Made by a program: the position numbers and the translations under genes
Assembly: GCA_047967505.1 (NCBI GenBank)
Contig: CM106540.1
Reading direction: 5' to 3' (one strand)
Source: Dipteris shenzhenensis
Lineage: Eukaryota > Polypodiophyta > Polypodiopsida > Gleicheniales
Length of the DNA stretch: 64,000 bases
Notes under the pieces: model-generated
The model's database searches: none
Told to the model about the DNA's origin: nothing
What the model saw: only the letters and a program-made list of their open reading frames with translations
Part shown: piece after piece, positions 45,098 to 57,479 of the stretch
Numbering within the stretch: the first letter of the stretch is position 1
How the letters are laid out: the number at the start of each line of letters is the position of its first letter

Positions 45098-45600
45098 TGT
45101 GGGGGTTAAAGGTCACTGTGCCTTAACCCCAGTTATGTACAATACTCAAACACATATATAAATGAATGAAAAAGAAGATTAGGGTGGTTCTGCACCCAAC
45201 AAAACTTGTGTGGCTCTCTGTCTCTCTCTCTCCTTCTTCCATTCTTGCTTCCGTTGAGAGCACTCTCAACTGGTATCAGAGCTCGGGTGATCTAGCTGAG
45301 CGTGCGTGAATGCTTGGAAGCTCAGCAGCTCTGTGGGAGGAAGGAGAAGCTTTGTGGGAAGCTTTGTGGGTGACTTTACTTGCATCCGAGTGTGCAGAGA
45401 CCTTGGAGGAACCTTTGGAAAAGTCACTTTGGCTTTACGAAGTGGTTTTGAGAGCCTGTTAAGAGCTTTCAAAGAAAAAGTCGTTTTTTGAGCTTTTCCC
45501 TGTTCCGTTCGATGACAGAGACTCCGTATTGACTTGTGGAGGCAACTATTGCTTGCTTTTGGTGTCCACATTACTTCAGGAGCTTGGAAACACCTTCATA
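45098..45600 (+). mobile_element. Short LTR with primer site (element V) and leader
   Basis: A 171-bp LTR (45098-45268) starting TGTGGGGGTT and ending CTCTCA is followed, after AC, by TGGTATCAGAGC (45271-45282). About 320 bp of leader follow. It interrupts the W element. No second LTR was found, so it is truncated. Confidence 0.7.
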
Positions 45601-46200
45601 AGGCAACACAATACATAACATTATCCTAAAAGATTCCAAAGACATTGATTGGATGCAGTGCACAAGTTAAAGCCAAGACACTCCATGCAAGAAAGAGGGT
45701 CGCATTTCAACTTGGCTAGGTTGACTTAGATAATGTTGATAGTTTGGAGGAGGAAGGCCTTTCAACTTTTACCCCACAAATCTTTAGCTCTAGTGCATTT
45801 GAAGGTATAGTATCCGAGGATGAGTACTATTCTTTGTAGAATCAATGGCATGTATATTTGTGAAGCAATGTAATTTCTAGCATATTAAACTTTTGAAATA
45901 TGTCATGCAATGGCCCTTTTATTTGCATTGGATGCATAGGTCCATATTGTAATGGTTTTGAGACAAGTTTTGAGACATTATTGTATTTTATGTGGATTTT
46001 GTATTCTAAGTAAAGGTTTTCATGCCTGTTTTTTGAAAAACCGTTGTCGAAAAGTTTTTAAAAACAGATGGTTTTTATGTCTTTTGTCAAAAGACATTGT
46101 GCAAAATGGCCATATTTTTTAAAAATGTGTAAAATTCACATGAAGAGAAGGGAATCTTTGAAATATTTCCCTAGAGTTCTCATTTTGAGGTTACAGTTCT
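45601..46200. other. Unassigned DNA with a possible last exon
   Basis: On the plus strand 45660-45838 could be the final exon of an unknown gene. It follows an AG after a T-rich stretch, encodes an acidic end (NVDSLEEEGLSTF, then SEDEYYSL) and finishes at TAG, but has one in-frame stop. Nothing is recognised in the rest. Confidence 0.3.
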
Positions 46201-46951
46201 CGAATTAGATGTTACACTGTTTTTTGCTTCCTTGATGGCCTAGCACTTCATCCTAGCCACCTTTGCCTTAAGTTCTTTTTCTCTATGCATGGCTTGAAGG
46301 GTGGGAATAGTGAGTGGTTTGTAGTATTTCTTCAATTTAATTACATTTAGGAAGCCATCCATTTTTGTTCCATCAGGGGTGGCGATTCAGCATGCCCCTT
46401 GCAGGTTATCTCAACTACACAGTAAGGACCCATACCTCGATACTTAAGCTTATGTTTGGTGTTGCAGACATTATACAGGAGTTCCAAGTCTCCTTCTACC
46501 AAGTCCTTGTTCTTGAAGTTGCGGTCAAACCACTTTTAACATCAAGGCCTTTCTACTCGGAGAGCATAGGCTGCTCGCAACCTTGTCTCTTCTAGCTTCT
46601 TGAGGTCGACTAGCCTTTTGGCTAGTGCGTTTTCTGTGAGTCTTTCCCTTAAGTCAAGGCAAAGGCTAGGCACTACATACTCCATTGGCATTACTGCCTC
46701 TACTTGAAAGGCTTACTTGAAGGGGGTACAATGTGTTGCCACCTTCTAGGAGGTCCTGTAGGCCCATAACATTGCTGTGAGCTTATGCGCCCAGTCGGTA
46801 CGACTGGCTTCTACCGTACATGTGATAATCTTATAGCAAGTTTTGTTGGAGCTTTCGGCCAAGCCATTTTCTTTGGGGTAATATGGCATTTACTTCCTAT
46901 GAATGATCATCAACTCGATCGTCAGGATTGCTATGGTTTCATTGAGGAAGT
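46200..46951 (-). pseudogene. Gypsy integrase C-terminal part
   Basis: On the minus strand this continues the gypsy polyprotein that is cut at 52.39 kb. It has an integrase core end with YYPKENGLAESSNKT, then the tail with TDWAHKLTAMLWAYRTS, PMEYVVPSL, RGMGPYCVVEI and NVIKLKKYYKP. Stop codons and small shifts break it. The join to the upstream half is at the Z element's target duplication. Confidence 0.88.
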
Positions 46952-47221
46952 TGTAGAAGAATGTGGGTTAGAATAGATGCATCATGGCACAAAGAGAGAG
47001 AGCTCAAGTGAGGTAAACTCCATTGTATTATAATGAAGGAACATCCTCCATTATATAGAGTGAGAGGATGGTATAGGCACGTCCCCTATAATAGTGGCAA
47101 TCAGCCCCTACATCAGTGGAATTGGCCTACATCAAAGGAACCTCCCATGTGGGGGCCTTTGCACTTACATCATCACTTAGGTCACACACTAGACACCTCA
47201 TAGCACTAGGTGTGCTTCTAC

Positions 47222-47260
<39 letters not shown>

Positions 47261-47737
47261 GACTCCCCTAGATGCAAACATGGACCTTAGAGCAAGCCCT
47301 TGAGCATACTTATCCGAAAATACCCCCGTCAAGGGTTTTCCTCTTGCTATGTCAAGGATACATCTAGTCACATAGTTTCTCATGCCATCTCATGGTGGTC
47401 AAGGATAAATCTATGGCTAGGATCTCATGCTAGCAAAGGTGCCCAAGGGTCAAGGTTTACAAAAATGGGATAGAAAATAGACATATCACATGGCCTACAT
47501 CATATGGTGACCAGAGGTGATTTACGAAAGGCAAAACATATGACATTCTTTTTGGAGTACTACTCTAGGTAGAGAACCTCAAAATTTGACTAGGTGATGA
47601 TAAACAAAAATTCAAAAACAAATTGCTAAAAAGGCAAAGTCCTTATCTTCTACCACAAAGTTTGATGCTTCATGTGTTGATGGAGTTGTCTCTTCAACCA
47701 GATTTGTCATACTCCTCTTTTCTCACTGCAAAACTTC

Positions 47738-48464
47738 TCAAAGTGACTATTCTTGCCACAATAAGAGCAATGGTTGACTTTATAACAATCCTTCTCAAGA
47801 TGATTGTTTTTCCCACAATGTTTGCATGCCTTATACCTACTCTTTGAAAACTTCACCCAAGTTCTTCTGTGTGCATTTTGCCCATTCTTGAAGTGTTCGT
47901 TGCACTCATGATGCCCACTAGTGTGGGTTGAGGAAGATTCTTTAGATTAGTAACCACATAGTCAAAGTCTTGAGACATACTCTTTAAGAGCACTGCCATA
48001 GCATCATCCTCAATGACAGGTGAGTTAATTGAGGCTAGTTGTGCCATAAGACTCCTCATAGTGTTGACATGAGAAGCAACATTGTCTCCCTCCATTTCAA
48101 GTTCAAAGACCTTAATTTTCAAATTTAATTTGGAAGTATGAGAGCATGCACGAAATAATATGTCTAACTTATGCCATGCTTCAAAAGGGGATTCCAAATC
48201 TGAAATGTGGTGTACATAATCATCTCCCAAACCTAATGCAATTATTGCATAGGCTTTCTCTATCCTTTTTGCATCTACTAGTGTAGAAGTAGAGTTAGTG
48301 GCCTTCTCTTTACCTTTGGTTGTAGTTGATTCACCTTCCTGAGAGGATGGAGTTCCTGCCTTGACTAAGTCCCATAAATTTTCTTTCATAAGCATAAAAT
48401 TTATCTTCATCTGCCAAGTATGAAAGCCTTGGCCATTGAACTTGTCAATTTTATAAGAAGCCAT
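47738..48464 (-). pseudogene. Copia-Z gag with zinc knuckles
   Basis: An open frame of 203 codons (48464-47853) starts MASYKIDKFNGQGFHTWQMK and includes gag-domain phrases AYAIIALGLGDDYVHHI and HVNTMRSLMAQLASI. Just downstream, in another frame (about 47850-47738), two CCHC knuckles are encoded: CKHCGKNNHLEKDC and CSYCGKNSHFEKFC. A frameshift therefore separates capsid and knuckles. Confidence 0.88.
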
Positions 48465-49395
48465 GAGAGGGTCTTACCTTTTTCAGGTAGTGTCTACTCT
48501 CTTACAAAATGACTAATCTTGTTGAACAAAGAAGTTTCCCTCACCATACAAATATAGATTGCTAGAAATAAATTCAAAAAATCCTAATTGTTTAGCATAT
48601 TCATACCTAGTTGGTTTCTCCCAAAGTTTCTTAGCTGAGGTTTTCTTTACTTTGAACTTTGTCCTTCTTGTAATCTTCTTTAAGTGCTTAGCATTGGAAG
48701 AAAAATTAGAACTTGGCATCTTGACAAGACATTAGTCCCAACTTCAATCTAAAATCGCATTCTTTGATCTATACCTTAGCATTACTTCGTTCCTCAAACA
48801 TCATCCTAGCATTTACTCTAGCATCAAGTTTCCAAAACTGTCAAAAATGCTTTGCAAAATACTAGCTCAACTTGGAAGGAATAATTCACACAACTGGAGA
48901 AGAGTTTGAGAGGGCTTTATATGCAAAAATAAAGCTTGAATACCAAGGTAGATTCAGCATAGAGCTTAGGCAAAATAGTGTTCCATTCTATCTGGGAGAG
49001 TTGCACCTTCTTTGACTATTCTTTTCTTGTTTTCTCCTCACTCTAGCAAGCATTGGTCCTCAAAAATCACCAGTAGCAAGCTCTAGACATAAACTAACTT
49101 GTGCTTGAAGGAATATAACAATACATGAGCATAGAGGCAAAATTGTGTGTTTGGTTGTCAGCCTCTGTTTGGATCAGCATGGGTGATAGAAACCATCTCT
49201 GGAGGAATGCTCTGAGCAAGAAATGCACCCCATAGGGTAGAGTCTTCATCTAGGAGGGCATGGCAAAAGATGCAAGGGATGGGGAGAATAGAGCTAAGCC
49301 ATTTCTAAAGAGGAAGGAAGAAGAAAGCTTCAAAAGGAGGTGATGGAGAAGATGATGAGGTGGCACTACCAAAGTGAGTTCTCCAAAGCCTACCA
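48465..49395 (-). other. Copia-Z leader
   Basis: Non-coding leader between the primer site and gag. A 68-codon Lys-rich frame at 48513-48719 on the minus strand is not recognised. Confidence 0.5.
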
Positions 49396-49683
49396 GCTCT
49401 GATACCAAATGTAGAAGAATGTGAGATAGAATAGATGCATAGACTCAAGTGAGGCAAAATCCATTGTATTAGAATGAAGGAACATCCTCCATTATATAGA
49501 GTGAGAGGATGGTGTAGGCACATCCCCTATATCAGTGGCAATCAGCCCCTACATCAATGGAACTAGCCTAAATCAAAGGAACCTCCCATGTGGGGGCCTT
49601 TGCACTTACATCATCACTTAGGTCACACACTAGACACCTCATAGCACTAGGTGTACTTCTACAACACACACACACACACATGT

Positions 49684-52323
49684 TGTTGAGAGTTGTGGTG
49701 CCATGAGCACATGTAGAGAAAAGGTATGAGTAAAGGACAAGCTGCCACATGGCATGGAGGAGATATCCCACATGTGAGCAAGCAAATGGATGTAAGTACC
49801 CTCACCTATAAAAGGGAGGTTCATTTGAAGTAATATCAATCAAGCACTTTGCACTATCTCAAGATTCTCTTTATGAGTCCAAGCTAATCTATCTTGGAAC
49901 CTAATTGACTTGAGGTACATGTCATGAGCACTCTCTTCATCATGTTTCCACATAGGTTCCATCCACCTTAGAGTGCTCCATAGATCCTGAGGCACACATG
50001 TTTTGTCATGGTATCGGAGCTTAGGTCTAGTCTCCTAGATTAGTTGAAGGCATGCCTTAGGAACTCATGAGTTCTCCTAGGTTAGTTTTAGTTTTAGATT
50101 GAGAACAAATTTTCATCCCTAGAGAGAGAAATTTTCCGTCCATCCATTTCATGAGAGATTCATTGTGAGCTTAAGTGTTCCTTATTCTATGAGAGCAAGA
50201 GAGTCCCTTAAGTATTTTCTTTGTGAGGATTCATGTGAGAGAGATTGAGAGAGGTTTTCTATTCTAGAGAGACTAGTAAGAGCAAAATCTGTAGCATCTA
50301 CCTTGGTCTCTCTCAACTAGCAGACATCAAGCCCTATGAAACCTACAACTATGCAACTCTAACGATGCTCAAGCTTCTCTCAGCTCACAAACAAAGCTAT
50401 ACCAACAGCAGCATCTTGTCCTTCATAGTTAGTGCTCCATCCAAGTGACCAACTCACCCACGCTCCACAGTAGACTTTATAAGGCTCCAAAGGCCACAGC
50501 TCTCTAGGCCATAGATTCCGCTTCTGCTCCAACATGATTGCTCTCCAACAGCATAGCTACACGTACAATGACTAAACTAATGCCCAAAGCTCCATATGCC
50601 TTGCAACAAATGCTTCTGCTAGTAGTTCAGCCTCTCTAACTATTGGCCTTCTACACAGTGTTGGTCGACCAATGACCTCCACCGGCAAAACCTCTGCATC
50701 GACCTTCTATGTCTCTGATGGGTTGGCTCCAAGCTCCCTACTCACTAAATCTCATGACAACCAAGGCTCAAAGGCTCTCCAAGTCTTCAGATCTCACAAA
50801 GCAGCCAAGCTTCATCAACACCTACACAAGTACTTCCTCTACAGCCAACACGAGGCATCAAACTTGGCTCTAATGTCCTCGACTCCATCAGCAGTAGCCA
50901 ACAGACTCTCCACAACCTTCGACAGCATAACTTCAGCTCTGTAGCTCTCGGGCTATGGTGGACTCCCCTGCTCCAAGACTCCACATCCATAGTCGCCTCG
51001 TCTCCACCAACGGATGGTCGACCAACAGCTTCTATGACCTGCACTGACTCTAGTCACATTAGAGCTCCAGCATCATCTTCGAGCAACATCTCCTTCTCAC
51101 GAGCAACTGCATCCTCCACCCGTCATCCTCGAGCTCCCTCTGTCAAAGCCGCTCATCTGTCATCGACCTTCCCTACATAGCAAACCTTCAAATCTCTAAG
51201 GTTCCTTAAAAAAGGCCACCTGGCAGATAAGGTTGGGTGTGTTCAACTGTGGTTAAGTTTATAGTTAGGTTCAGTTTAGGTAGACTATGGTAAAGTCAAT
51301 GTAACCATGGGTTAACCTATTTGGGCTTAAAGATTACCACATGGCACAGTGCCACCTAAGCACAGAGCCTCTTGCTAAGCACAGTATGGAATTCAGCATG
51401 TGAATCCCTGTGCCACATCATCAAGGCCCCCTCTTCTTCACAAAAACTTTGACAAGCTGTAACTTGCAATCCAAGAAGAATTTGGACACACTCCAAAAAG
51501 GGAAAGTGATCGTCTTTTTGAGCTCTATGTGCTTCTTGGTTCAGAATCATTGTTAGCAATTAGACACTGCCAATATTGAAAGAAATCAATTGGTAAGACC
51601 TTTGCAACAAATGGAAAATCGATGCATGAACGCAAAAAGCATGCCGAGAGTGCAAGTGTATGAGATGACCATAGCCCGAAACATGGAATCCACACATAAA
51701 ACATTAAGGCACATGGAAGATTAAAGCATCATGCATCAAACTACATCAAGCAATGAAGACAACGACATCAATGGAATGTATTGAGAAATGAAAACCCTTG
51801 TCAACCTTGCCTATATATTTTGTAAATCAAGCCTGACCACCTGAGAGTAGTTATGAAAGCACCCAAAGGAGGTATTGACATGTAAAAGCCACACTTGACC
51901 ACCTTAAGTAGCAATGCATGCACTAAGGGGAGGTGATGGAATGTAACTCACATCTAACCACCTTGCAATAGCCAAAGGATTATGGCACCAAGGGGAGGTG
52001 TTGAGAGTTCTGGTGCCATGAGCACATGTAGAGCAAAGGTATGAGTAAAGGACAAGCTGCCACATGGCATGGAGGAGATATCCCACATGTGAGCAAGAAA
52101 ATGGATGTAAGTACCCTCACCTATAAAAGGGAGGTTCATTTGAAGTAATATCAATCAAGCACTTTGCACTATCTCAAGATTCTCTTTATGAGTCCAAGCT
52201 AATCTATCTTGGAACCTAATTGACTTGAGGTACATGTCATGAGCACTCTCTTCATCATATCTCCACATAGGTTCCATCCACCTTAGAGTGCTCCATAGAT
52301 CTTGAGGCACACATGTTTTGTCA
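49684..52323 (+). mobile_element. LTR element X, coding-free and young
   Basis: It is 2,640 bp with 325-bp LTRs (49684-50008 and 51999-52323) that differ at about 6 positions. Both carry TATAAAA (49807-49813 and 52122-52128). The primer site TGGTATCGGAGC is at 50009-50020 and the polypurine tract, CCAAGGGGAGG, just before 51999. The target duplication is CATGT (49679-49683 and 52324-52328). The uninterrupted target is seen in the sister LTR of Z at about 47255-47275. The interior has no gag or pol, so it depends on another element's proteins. Related copies lie at 37.6-37.9 and 39.7-41.4 kb. Confidence 0.92.
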
Positions 52324-52354
52324 CATGTGACTCCCCTAGATGCACACATGCACC

Positions 52355-52920
52355 TTAGAGCAAGCCCTTGACCATACTTATCCCAACATAAGTGAGTTCC
52401 TCGGTCGCTGACAAACTTAACGGGCATCCAAACCGTGTGATGACTTGTTCATATAAGAACCTGGTGGCAAATCTTGCAAATTTATCCCTTAGCGTGGCTC
52501 TTCCTTCTACCCACTTGGTGAAGTAGTTAGTGGCTAGGATGATGTATTGAGCCCGGGTCCCCCTAGCAGCTAGGCTTATGGGACCAATGAAATCGATGCC
52601 CCACTTTTCCAAGGGTTGGTCAACTAGGATTCTGATCAGGGGCATCATGAATGCCTTGTGTGGGATTTGGATGCGCTGGCAAGGGTCACATTGTTTAACG
52701 AATTCGATCGCATCTCCAAAGCGTGTTGCCCACTAGAGACCAGCTTGCAACACTTTACGCATTGTAACCTCGGTGGCAAAATGGCCTCCTATGATTCCTA
52801 AGTGGGCTTCTTCAAGCACCTTGATGTATTCGTGTTTGCATATGCATCTTTGCAATATGACATCCTTACCCATGGGGTAGAGTTTCCTGCTATTAGATGA
52901 TATGGCGCTGCATCCTTATT
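52355..52920 (-). pseudogene. Gypsy integrase, zinc-binding and core part
   Basis: On the minus strand an HHCC-type zinc-binding region (HEYIKVLEEAHLG, then CDPCQR) is followed by the integrase core with PLEKWGIDFIGPI, YIILATNYFTKWVE and SDRGTH, which carry two of the catalytic Asp residues. A frameshift lies before SDRGTH. The gene is interrupted by the Z element right after this motif and continues at 46951. Confidence 0.9.
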
Positions 52921-53167
52921 GAGTTTACGGGCTCTATCCTTCTTAAGGTCTTGGCCTAGGGGTAGTCCGTTGGTCAAGTAGTGGCCGATTTTAGCAGCCT
53001 ATTCTAGAATGACGGCGAGGCAAAAGAGGGAAGTGTCAGGGAGATCATCTTCTACTCCCATTGGAGGTTCGCCAGTTGGGATCCTCGATAGGTGGTCGGC
53101 TAGAACGTGGGTTTTGCCCTTGCACTCAAGGACTATAAAGTCGAGTTCTAGTGAGATCAACATCCAC

Positions 53168-53401
53168 CTAGTGATGCATCCCGTCCAACATCCACCTAGT
53201 GATGCATCCCGTCATGCAGGGTTTGTTGACCAAGTATAAGAGTGCCTGATGGCCCACAAAGAAGACAAACTTGTTAGCTAATAGGTAGTGCCTAAACTTC
53301 TTGACTACATAAACCATGGCAAGACCCTCTCTCTCGGTGGTGGTGTAGTTAGCTTTGGCCTCATTTAGTTGATGGCTCGCAAAGTATACTAGGTAATCCA
53401 A
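53168..53401 (-). pseudogene. Gypsy RNase H domain
   Basis: It encodes YFASHQLNEAKANYTTTERE and MVYVVKKFRHYLLANKFVFF, then HQALLYLVNKP, the RNase H-like region that follows gypsy reverse transcriptase. Near its end a 25-bp stretch (CATCCACCTAGTGATGCATC) is repeated in tandem, which displaces the frame. Confidence 0.9.
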
Positions 53402-53772
53402 TTTTACTCCCCGGGCTGGGCTAACACATATCCAATGGCAAAGTTAGAGGCATCAATGTGGACGTGGAATATTGAATTCCAATCGGGAGACCTCAGTACT
53501 GGGGCAGTGGCTAGAGCTAGCTTGAGGGTGCAAAGAATGTTTGGCATTCCTTGATCCACTCAAAGGATACTAGTAGTTTGTATAATTGGTGGTCTATGTT
53601 GGCGTAGAACAAAATAAATCTCCGGTTATAGCCCATATGGCCAGTAAATTGTTGGACTCCCTTAGCATTGGTGGGGGCCAATAACTCCAAGATGAGTTTG
53701 ATTTTGTTATGGTCCATAGAGATTCCATTCTGAGACACTATGTGACCTAGGATGACACCATGCTTGACCAAA

Positions 53773-54219
53773 CTAGCACTTAAGGGGGTCGAGGGGTATG
53801 TGGTATAAGCGACACTTCTCAAGGATGAGCCTAGGATACTTCATATGGTCATCCCATTTTGAGCTCATGCAGATATTATCCAAGAAGACTTCCACAAAGT
53901 CTCTCAGGTATTCCTTGAATACCGTGATCATCATACATTGGAAGGTAGCTGGGGCATTGGTTAATCCAAATATCATAACCCTAGCTACATATACTCCCCA
54001 TTCGGTTGCAAATGGGCTCTTGTGTTGATCTTGGGGGGCAATTGAGACTTGCTTGTAACCCGAAAATCCATCTAGGAAGCTATAAGTTTCCTTTCTGGCT
54101 ACCTTTTCTAGAACATGTTCCACAAATGGCAAGGGGTAGTGGTCTCTTCTCATGGCCACATTTACCTTCTTCAAATCCATGCATACTATGATTTTTCCAT
54201 TCTTCTTTAGGACTATCAC
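53773..54219 (-). pseudogene. Gypsy reverse transcriptase core
   Basis: A 148-codon frame covers the fingers and palm: LKKNGKIIVCMDLKKVN, then YSFLDGFSGYKQ (first catalytic Asp) and FGLTNAPATFQ. The motif that is normally YxDD or FLDD reads FLDNI here, so one catalytic Asp is Asn. The following part (53822-53517) carries the thumb-like GHIVSQNGI stretch in another frame. The enzyme would not be active. Confidence 0.92.
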
Positions 54220-56471
54220 AATGGGTGATACCCAATCTGTATGCTCGATCTCATAGATGAATTCTGCATCTATGAGTTCCTAGATTTCTTCCCTCACTAT
54301 GAGTGCATATTTAGGATTCATAGGATAGGGCATTGTCATACTAGCTTGGAATCATCCATCATGGGGATTGTATGCTGTAGTATTGTGGCAAGTACGGCTT
54401 TCATGTCCGTAGGCCATGCAATCCTTATATTCCTGTAGGAGAGCTATTAAGGCCACCTTCTAATTTTGGTAGACTATGGGGATTGAGGCATTTGTGTCAT
54501 CACCCTCAAAATATTGGCCTAGCTTGTTGATGGGAATCTTGGGTAGATTTTGCCCCTTATCTAGCGTTGATTGGTTGGGCGGGCAGGGGCTGGAGGTAGG
54601 AATGGCCTATTCATCCGATTGGACAGATCATGCCACAGGATGGGATTTCCTCCTAGTAGAGACGTGATCAGCATTTTCACTTCCGTAGATAGGAAGGCAG
54701 CCAACCTAGCACTATCGCAGGGTTCTAGTGAAGCTTATTCCTCCATGGACACCATGCCATTGAAGCCATACAGGTCTCCTTTGTCTTGGAGGTTATGCAG
54801 CACTAGGTCCTCTTGGAACATCTTCTGCATCTGATCTGGAGCTTCCAACTATTCCAAGCTGAGGTGTTCCTCTTCCTCCACTCTTTCTGGGACCTTGAGT
54901 GATTTTGTTCCTCGTTGCCCCATCAGGTGGGCTGGATGGATAGTAGCTAACCCCCTAGTGGCCTTTAGTTGATGCTCAAACTTATCCTACACTCATGCAC
55001 CAAGTTCTGGGCATCCTTTATGTATTGCTTCTCTAAGACTGGGTCAGGGTAGTCTCTTTATAGGTGGGTGCCAGTGCCAAGCCCTGAGCCTGCACTAGTT
55101 TGTTTACTTCTAGAATCGAAAGTACCTCAGGGTCACCCTAGATGGAAGACTGTTTGGAAGCAGAGGAGGTGGCAAGGGTAGCTATCTCCTCATTGGAACC
55201 GTCCTCGATGAGCACCTGATCGGAACCATCACCTACTCGAATGGCCTTCTTGGAATGAGTTAGAGACCGTAGAGGAATCTCAAGACCAGGCAACAGGGAT
55301 ACCTTTCCCTTCTTGGTGAGCTTCTTCATGGACTTGCCTAGTGCCTTGGCATGCATCCTTGTAATGACTTGTAGTGGCACTGTGGCCACATGGCCTTGTT
55401 TGATGCTAAGTAGAGATTGAGGCTGGTGCTCTTTGCTGGGGTGAGTGGAGTGGTCTTCTCATGGGAAAGTTGTAGAATAGATGCTCCGTGCCACATCCTA
55501 CACACAAGGGAGTGGGGTTGGTTGCGGTTGGGGTGATGGGCATATGATCCCTGTATGGACAATCCTTCAACAAGTGTGGGCCCTGGCATTTGAAACAGGA
55601 CATCGATGGGTTTGAAGAGCCTTGGCAGGGGCATTCACTTGCTCTATGGGGACCTTGGCAGGTATAACATTGGAGCAGGGGCCTCCAAGTAATGGAGTTT
55701 AGGTCTCTCGCTCTTGCGTTTATGAAGGCAGTCTAGAATATGGGGACTTGTTGATCCTCTAGTGGCAGGTAGTGATCCAGGGCTCCACTCCCCTCCTCAT
55801 AGGGGTAATAATCATGAGGTCCATCATCAGGGTCCGTTTCCTCCTAGTCATTGGGCAACTCTTTAACCAACACTTGATTAACTCGGGCATACAAGGTAGC
55901 GAGGGTTGTGGACCTAGTATGGGTGGAGGTAGTAGAGCTAGCTGAGCTTAGTATGGCTAGAGCTAGCTACATGGACACCTTGCAAGATCTGGGGGTTGGG
56001 TGGGGTTGTGAGGGCCAATGGGGGTCACATTTGATACATGGGTTGGGGAAGGAAACTTGGAAATTGACATTGGGAGGTATCATGGTTTCCCCACCTATGG
56101 CAGTGTGGACAGTAGCGTGCCGGCCTTACTCATAGGTGCGGGCACTCATTGGAATGGTGGTTGCCATTGCATACCCCACACCAGACATTGTCTCTTCGTG
56201 GAAACAAGTGGGGGTTGCTCGACACCTCTTTGGAGGTTCCTACTCTCCATTGCTGAACTAGGTGCTCTAAGAGATTGGAGGCTAGCTCACTCACATCCAA
56301 ACTTTTAGGCTTGTTAGCCTCCTTCTTGCTTGACTCTACACTCGAGGACCTAACCAATGGGGCTACTTTGGAGGGGGCCGAGGCCTTGTCTGAATCCACT
56401 TTGTCCATCATGTTGCATATATGGATGGACACCTTGCTGCATAGATCAAAGGAGGTGGAATTCATCACCAT
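54220..56471 (-). pseudogene. Gypsy gag and protease region, degraded
   Basis: The 56471-56130 frame ends with a zinc knuckle CGVCNGNHHSNEC, and the 55603-55406 frame has another, CFKCQGPHLLKDC. Both show the spacing CX2CX3HX4C. The frames between are broken, and no protease active-site motif was found. The element's own LTRs were not identified. Confidence 0.75.
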
Positions 56472-56835
56472 GAGATGGTCGTGCAGCTTTGGGTCTACTA
56501 ACCTCCCTCCCTTTCCTGCATACTCTTTTGGCCACCTCCACCCTCTTGTTGCCCTTCAAGATTGCCTCTTGCCTCCTCGCCTCCTTGCTTCCTCACCTTC
56601 TTGCTTCTTTGCCTTCTCACCTCCTTGCATCATGCTTGTTGTTGGCAATTCCAAGGCTGTCCCTCCCCTCATTGGCCAGCTCCTCTACTCCTCATGTCAT
56701 CCTTCTCCTCATTTTGGTGTCTCTAATGAATAGCTTGGGGATCTTGTTTTTGGAGGGGGGAAGCATAAGAATGGCAACACCTTAATGCGCTGTCATTTTT
56801 CATGCTTTTGCCACCCAAAAACAAGACCTGCAAAT
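56472..56835. other. Unassigned DNA
   Basis: Pyrimidine-rich DNA with CTTGCTTCCTCAC-type words gives Leu/Ser-rich frames that are not supported as genes. A single partial copy of the foldback family palindrome lies near 56775-56815. Confidence 0.5.
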
Positions 56836-56942
56836 CCCTTGCTTAAGCTTGAATGAGCCTCTTGATTTTGGGCGTGTTAAGCCATTTTTGACCATCATAT
56901 GTACCCCCAAAATCAAGAGGCTCATTCAAGCTTAAGCAAGGG
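56836..56942. repeat. Perfect 37-bp stem hairpin
   Basis: 56836-56872 (starting CCCTTGCTTAAGCTTG) is the exact reverse complement of 56906-56942, with a 33-base loop. The outer bases also pair in part. Confidence 0.92.
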
Positions 56943-57479
56943 CTTTGCAAGCATTGCAAGTCCTGTAAATGAAATCAATTAGATTAGGAATTGGCAAACT
57001 CAATTTGGGAATGGTCAGAAATACTTTGTCTTTGAATAATGCCTTGGATCATGGGATGGGGTCCCATGAACTTGCTGCCTATGATGACGAATGGTTCTGC
57101 CCTCGACTAAAGGTGATGTGTGTAGTAGTAAAAGGATAGCCCTCATGGAATCTCTAAGGGGTCTTGATTTTGGCCATGATTTGCACATTCTAGCACTTGA
57201 GCCATACATCAATATCCAACACTTGAGGCATATAGTGGCTTTGCCCATGCAACATTTCCAACTGCAATCCAAGCATCAAGCAATCTCATATTCTATATCC
57301 AGAGACATCATGAGGGGTAGAGCCTCTTTTTGGTAGTCTCACTAGCAATATGTATTGAAAAAAAAATGTATTCAATTATTATATTCTTCCTTGCTATATG
57401 AATGCTCTTAATGCATCCAAATTGTAGAACTACTTCAATACTACTTCTTAGTTATATTGTATAGTAACCTCCATATGTA
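56943..57479. other. Intergenic DNA
   Basis: No gene or repeat recognised. Confidence 0.5.

Larger units (their letters stand above)
46952..52388 (-). mobile_element. Copia-Z element, gag only, split by element X
   Basis: The 5' LTR (minus strand) starts TGTTGGGATAAG at 52388, runs to 52324 and resumes at 49683 to end at 49410. The primer site TGGTATCAGAGC is at 49407-49396. The 3' LTR is 47320-46952, with a longer (CA)n run at 47221-47258. The flanking gypsy bases ACTTA and ACTTC are a near-perfect 5-bp target duplication. Inside there is only a gag gene with zinc knuckles; reverse transcriptase and integrase are missing, so movement would need a helper element. Confidence 0.85.
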
